From Treponema sp. (GTDB taxonomy: Bacteria > Spirochaetota > Spirochaetia > Treponematales > Treponemataceae), in NCBI GenBank assembly GCA_031290005.1, contig JAITOJ010000151.1, forward strand, positions 1 to 5,944: a stretch of DNA of 5,944 nt, in the 5' to 3' direction. Numbering within the stretch: position 1 is the first letter of the stretch; every line of letters begins with the position of its first letter. Below, one piece after another: positions 5,130 to 5,944 of the stretch. A program made the translations under genes and the position numbers. The notes beneath the pieces were generated by a model. The model was not told the DNA's origin and made no database searches. It saw only the letters and a program-made list of their open reading frames with translations.

Positions 5130-5468
5130 TCATTTTAACACAATGGGCTGATCTTTGTATTTACCTGAAAGGGCTTTTTGAATGGCCTCGCCGACAACCC
5201 GCTCAATGTCATTCGCTACGGTCTCGTAGAGCCGCACCAGTTCTTCATGGGAGGAAAGGGGGTCCACAAACAGTTCATAGATTTCGATGTCCAGCGCGTC
5301 GGCAATGCGTTCCACCAGTTCCATTGCGGGAAAATTGCGGGCAATTTCCAACATCGCGATGTGGTGAGTAGACACATCAATCTTTTCAGCCAGTTGAGCC
5401 TGTGTAAAACCGCGTTTCCGGCGGTTTCCCTTCAAATTATACGCGAAAATTTCACGAAGGCGAGCCAT
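5130..5468 (-). CDS. XRE-family helix-turn-helix transcriptional regulator
   Basis: A 112-residue protein with a Cro/CI-type DNA-binding domain at about residues 5-68. The recognition pattern is clear: NLKGNRRKRGFTQAQLAEKIDVS (11-33), the turn into THHIAMLE (34-41), then the supporting helices FPAMELVERIADALDIEIYELF (46-67). The remaining 45 residues are an acidic and amphipathic helix (ELVRLYETVANDIERVVGEAIQ), probably for dimerisation; there is no recognisable ligand or peptidase domain. The ATG at 5468 was chosen because it starts directly before the domain. The frame stays open for 57 more codons upstream, but that stretch lies opposite the structured leader and looks random. No strong ribosome binding site is visible (AAAGG lies about 14 nt away). 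It points the same way as xpt, 107 nt upstream of it, and is divergent from the secreted protein at 5682. Its targets are unknown. Confidence 0.85.
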   Translation of the reverse strand: MARLREIFAYNLKGNRRKRGFTQAQLAEKIDVSTHHIAMLEIARNFPAMELVERIADALDIEIYELFVDPLSSHEELVRLYETVANDIERVVGEAIQKALSGKYKDQPIVLK

Positions 5469-5495
5469 AAGATGATAATAAAGCCTTTCCTCTGC

Positions 5496-5524
5496 TTGAC
5501 AAATTATGTGTGTTATAATAAAGT
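5496..5524 (+). promoter_or_regulatory. Candidate promoter of the secreted protein gene
   Basis: TTGACA (5496-5501) is followed by TAAAGT (5519-5524) after 17 bp, or by a perfect TATAAT (5514-5519) after only 12 bp. Either would give a leader of roughly 150 nt ahead of the ATG at 5682. An inverted repeat (ATTAT 5503-5507, ATAAT 5515-5519) sits between and over these boxes and could be an operator for the divergent XRE regulator. Confidence 0.45.
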
Positions 5525-5546
5525 TATCTGTGGCATACTTTTTCGA

Positions 5547-5670
5547 GTGGTTTTTGGGGAAAGCCCAGAGGAATTTCGGGAAATTTGCCAGTTTGGTCGA
5601 TAAGCGCCATAAAACCTGAACGGGTTTTATGCAATTCAACGCTTATCAGAACGGTTTTGCCAAAAACCAT
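5547..5670 (+). promoter_or_regulatory. Structured 5' leader with nested inverted repeats, ending at the ribosome binding site
   Basis: TGGTTTTTGG (5548-5557) pairs with CCAAAAACCA (5660-5669), with one further G-U pair outside (5547/5670). Inside lie a small hairpin (AATTT 5572-5576, loop CGGG, AAATT 5581-5585) and a larger one: GATAAGCG (5599-5606) with CGCTTATC (5640-5647), capped by CATAAAACC (5608-5616) and GGTTTTATG (5623-5631) around a 6-nt loop. A competing local hairpin, GGTTTT (5653-5658), loop GCCA, AAAACC (5663-5668), cannot coexist with the closing stem. AGGAGG begins one base after the structure. The layout resembles a cis-regulatory RNA, but I match it to no known class. Alternatives are a protein-binding operator or a small mobile element with terminal inverted repeats. 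Confidence 0.6.
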
Positions 5671-5676
5671 AGGAGG
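5671..5676 (+). promoter_or_regulatory. Strong ribosome binding site of the secreted protein
   Basis: AGGAGG with a 5-nt spacer to the ATG at 5682, nearly ideal. It abuts the 3' strand of the leader's closing stem, so folding of the leader could alter its accessibility. Confidence 0.9.
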
Positions 5677-5681
5677 TTATC

Positions 5682-5944
5682 ATGGCAAAAAAAGGGTTGT
5701 TGGTCTTGGTTCTCGCAAGTGTGCTTGCGGGAGGAGTTTGGGCGCAGGACGCGGCAGATGCGGCATGGGACGGGAAGAAAAACTTTGTAACGACCGACTT
5801 AGGCCTGGTGTTCAGCGTTTTCTCGCTGCCTATCGGCGTACGGTATGAAAGGCTCCTAACCCCTAACATTTCGGTAGGCGCGGATTTTTACTGGGGTTAT
5901 ATGATTGCCGTCGTTACCGAGTTTGATGTCGGTGTATTCGCCCG
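5682..5944 (+). CDS. Secreted, probably outer-membrane protein, N-terminal part (runs off the right edge)
   Basis: Eighty-seven codons are visible. Residues 1-22 form a signal peptide: MAKK, a hydrophobic core GLLVLVLASVLAGGV, and a VWA site with probable cleavage before Gln23. After a short charged, Ala-rich linker the mature part alternates hydrophobic and polar residues with glycines and aromatics (NFVTTDLGLVFSVFSLPIGV, then ISVGADFYWGYM), as in the first strands of a small outer-membrane beta-barrel. This style is common among small treponemal membrane proteins, but the family cannot be named from this fragment. The start is fixed by AGGAGG five bases upstream and by the signal peptide. 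There is no lipobox cysteine. A long structured leader precedes the gene, and it is divergent from the XRE regulator, so expression is probably controlled. Confidence 0.8.
   Translation, partial: MAKKGLLVLVLASVLAGGVWAQDAADAAWDGKKNFVTTDLGLVFSVFSLPIGVRYERLLTPNISVGADFYWGYMIAVVTEFDVGVFA

Noticed and set aside
5530..5546. Possible sigma54 (-24/-12) promoter, TGGCAT followed by TTCGA
   Set aside because: The -24 half fits, but the invariant GC at the -12 position is CG here, so it fails the key requirement.
5469..5639. 57-codon upstream extension of the XRE regulator
   Set aside because: The conserved domain begins right after the ATG at 5468. The extension has no domain character and is the complement of the structured leader of the divergent gene.
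5548..5669. Miniature transposable element with 10-bp terminal inverted repeats
   Set aside because: No target-site duplication is visible at the ends, and the right end abuts a ribosome binding site. It is kept as an alternative explanation within the leader finding, not as a separate call.

Overview
The window looks like a piece of a host-associated spirochete chromosome, most likely a Treponema of the termite-gut or rumen kind. This is an inference from three things. The secreted proteins have short Treponema-like signal peptides ending in AFA-GGKKE or VWA-QD. The last gene encodes a small outer-membrane-type protein of the sort those species carry in numbers. Base composition swings strongly from gene to gene. 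No rRNA or tRNA gene is present to settle the taxonomy.

Layout. The left edge (1-140, minus) holds the first 46 codons of gyrA, which appears to have an almost leaderless transcript. Divergent from it (283-1122, plus) is an AT-rich gene for an unrecognised 279-residue multi-pass membrane protein, closed by a hairpin-plus-T-run terminator. The 267-bp convergent gap that follows contains five tandem 23-bp repeats, each with internal dyad symmetry.

From 5022 back to 1390 on the minus strand lies a compact cluster: xpt (xanthine phosphoribosyltransferase), a BMP/PnrA-family periplasmic binding protein, lipA (lipoyl synthase), lplB (the detached C-terminal domain of lipoate-protein ligase) and lplA (the ligase catalytic domain). 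The last four genes are packed end to end: 3 nt between bmp and lipA, an ATGA overlap between lipA and lplB, and a 29-nt overlap between lplB and lplA. The cluster joins purine uptake and salvage to lipoate synthesis and attachment. The lipoate part is self-consistent: LplB and LplA together would activate and attach lipoate, or possibly octanoate, and LipA would insert the sulfurs.

Upstream of xpt, on the same strand, is a small XRE-type helix-turn-helix regulator (5130-5468). Three 9-bp iterons abut and overlap the xpt -35 box. Divergent from the regulator, the right edge holds the start of a secreted outer-membrane-type protein (5682 onward). Its leader of about 150 nt contains nested perfect inverted repeats and mutually exclusive pairings that end directly at the AGGAGG ribosome binding site. 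This leader and the 23-bp dyad repeat array are the two least explained parts of the window. No phage, transposase or CRISPR component is visible.
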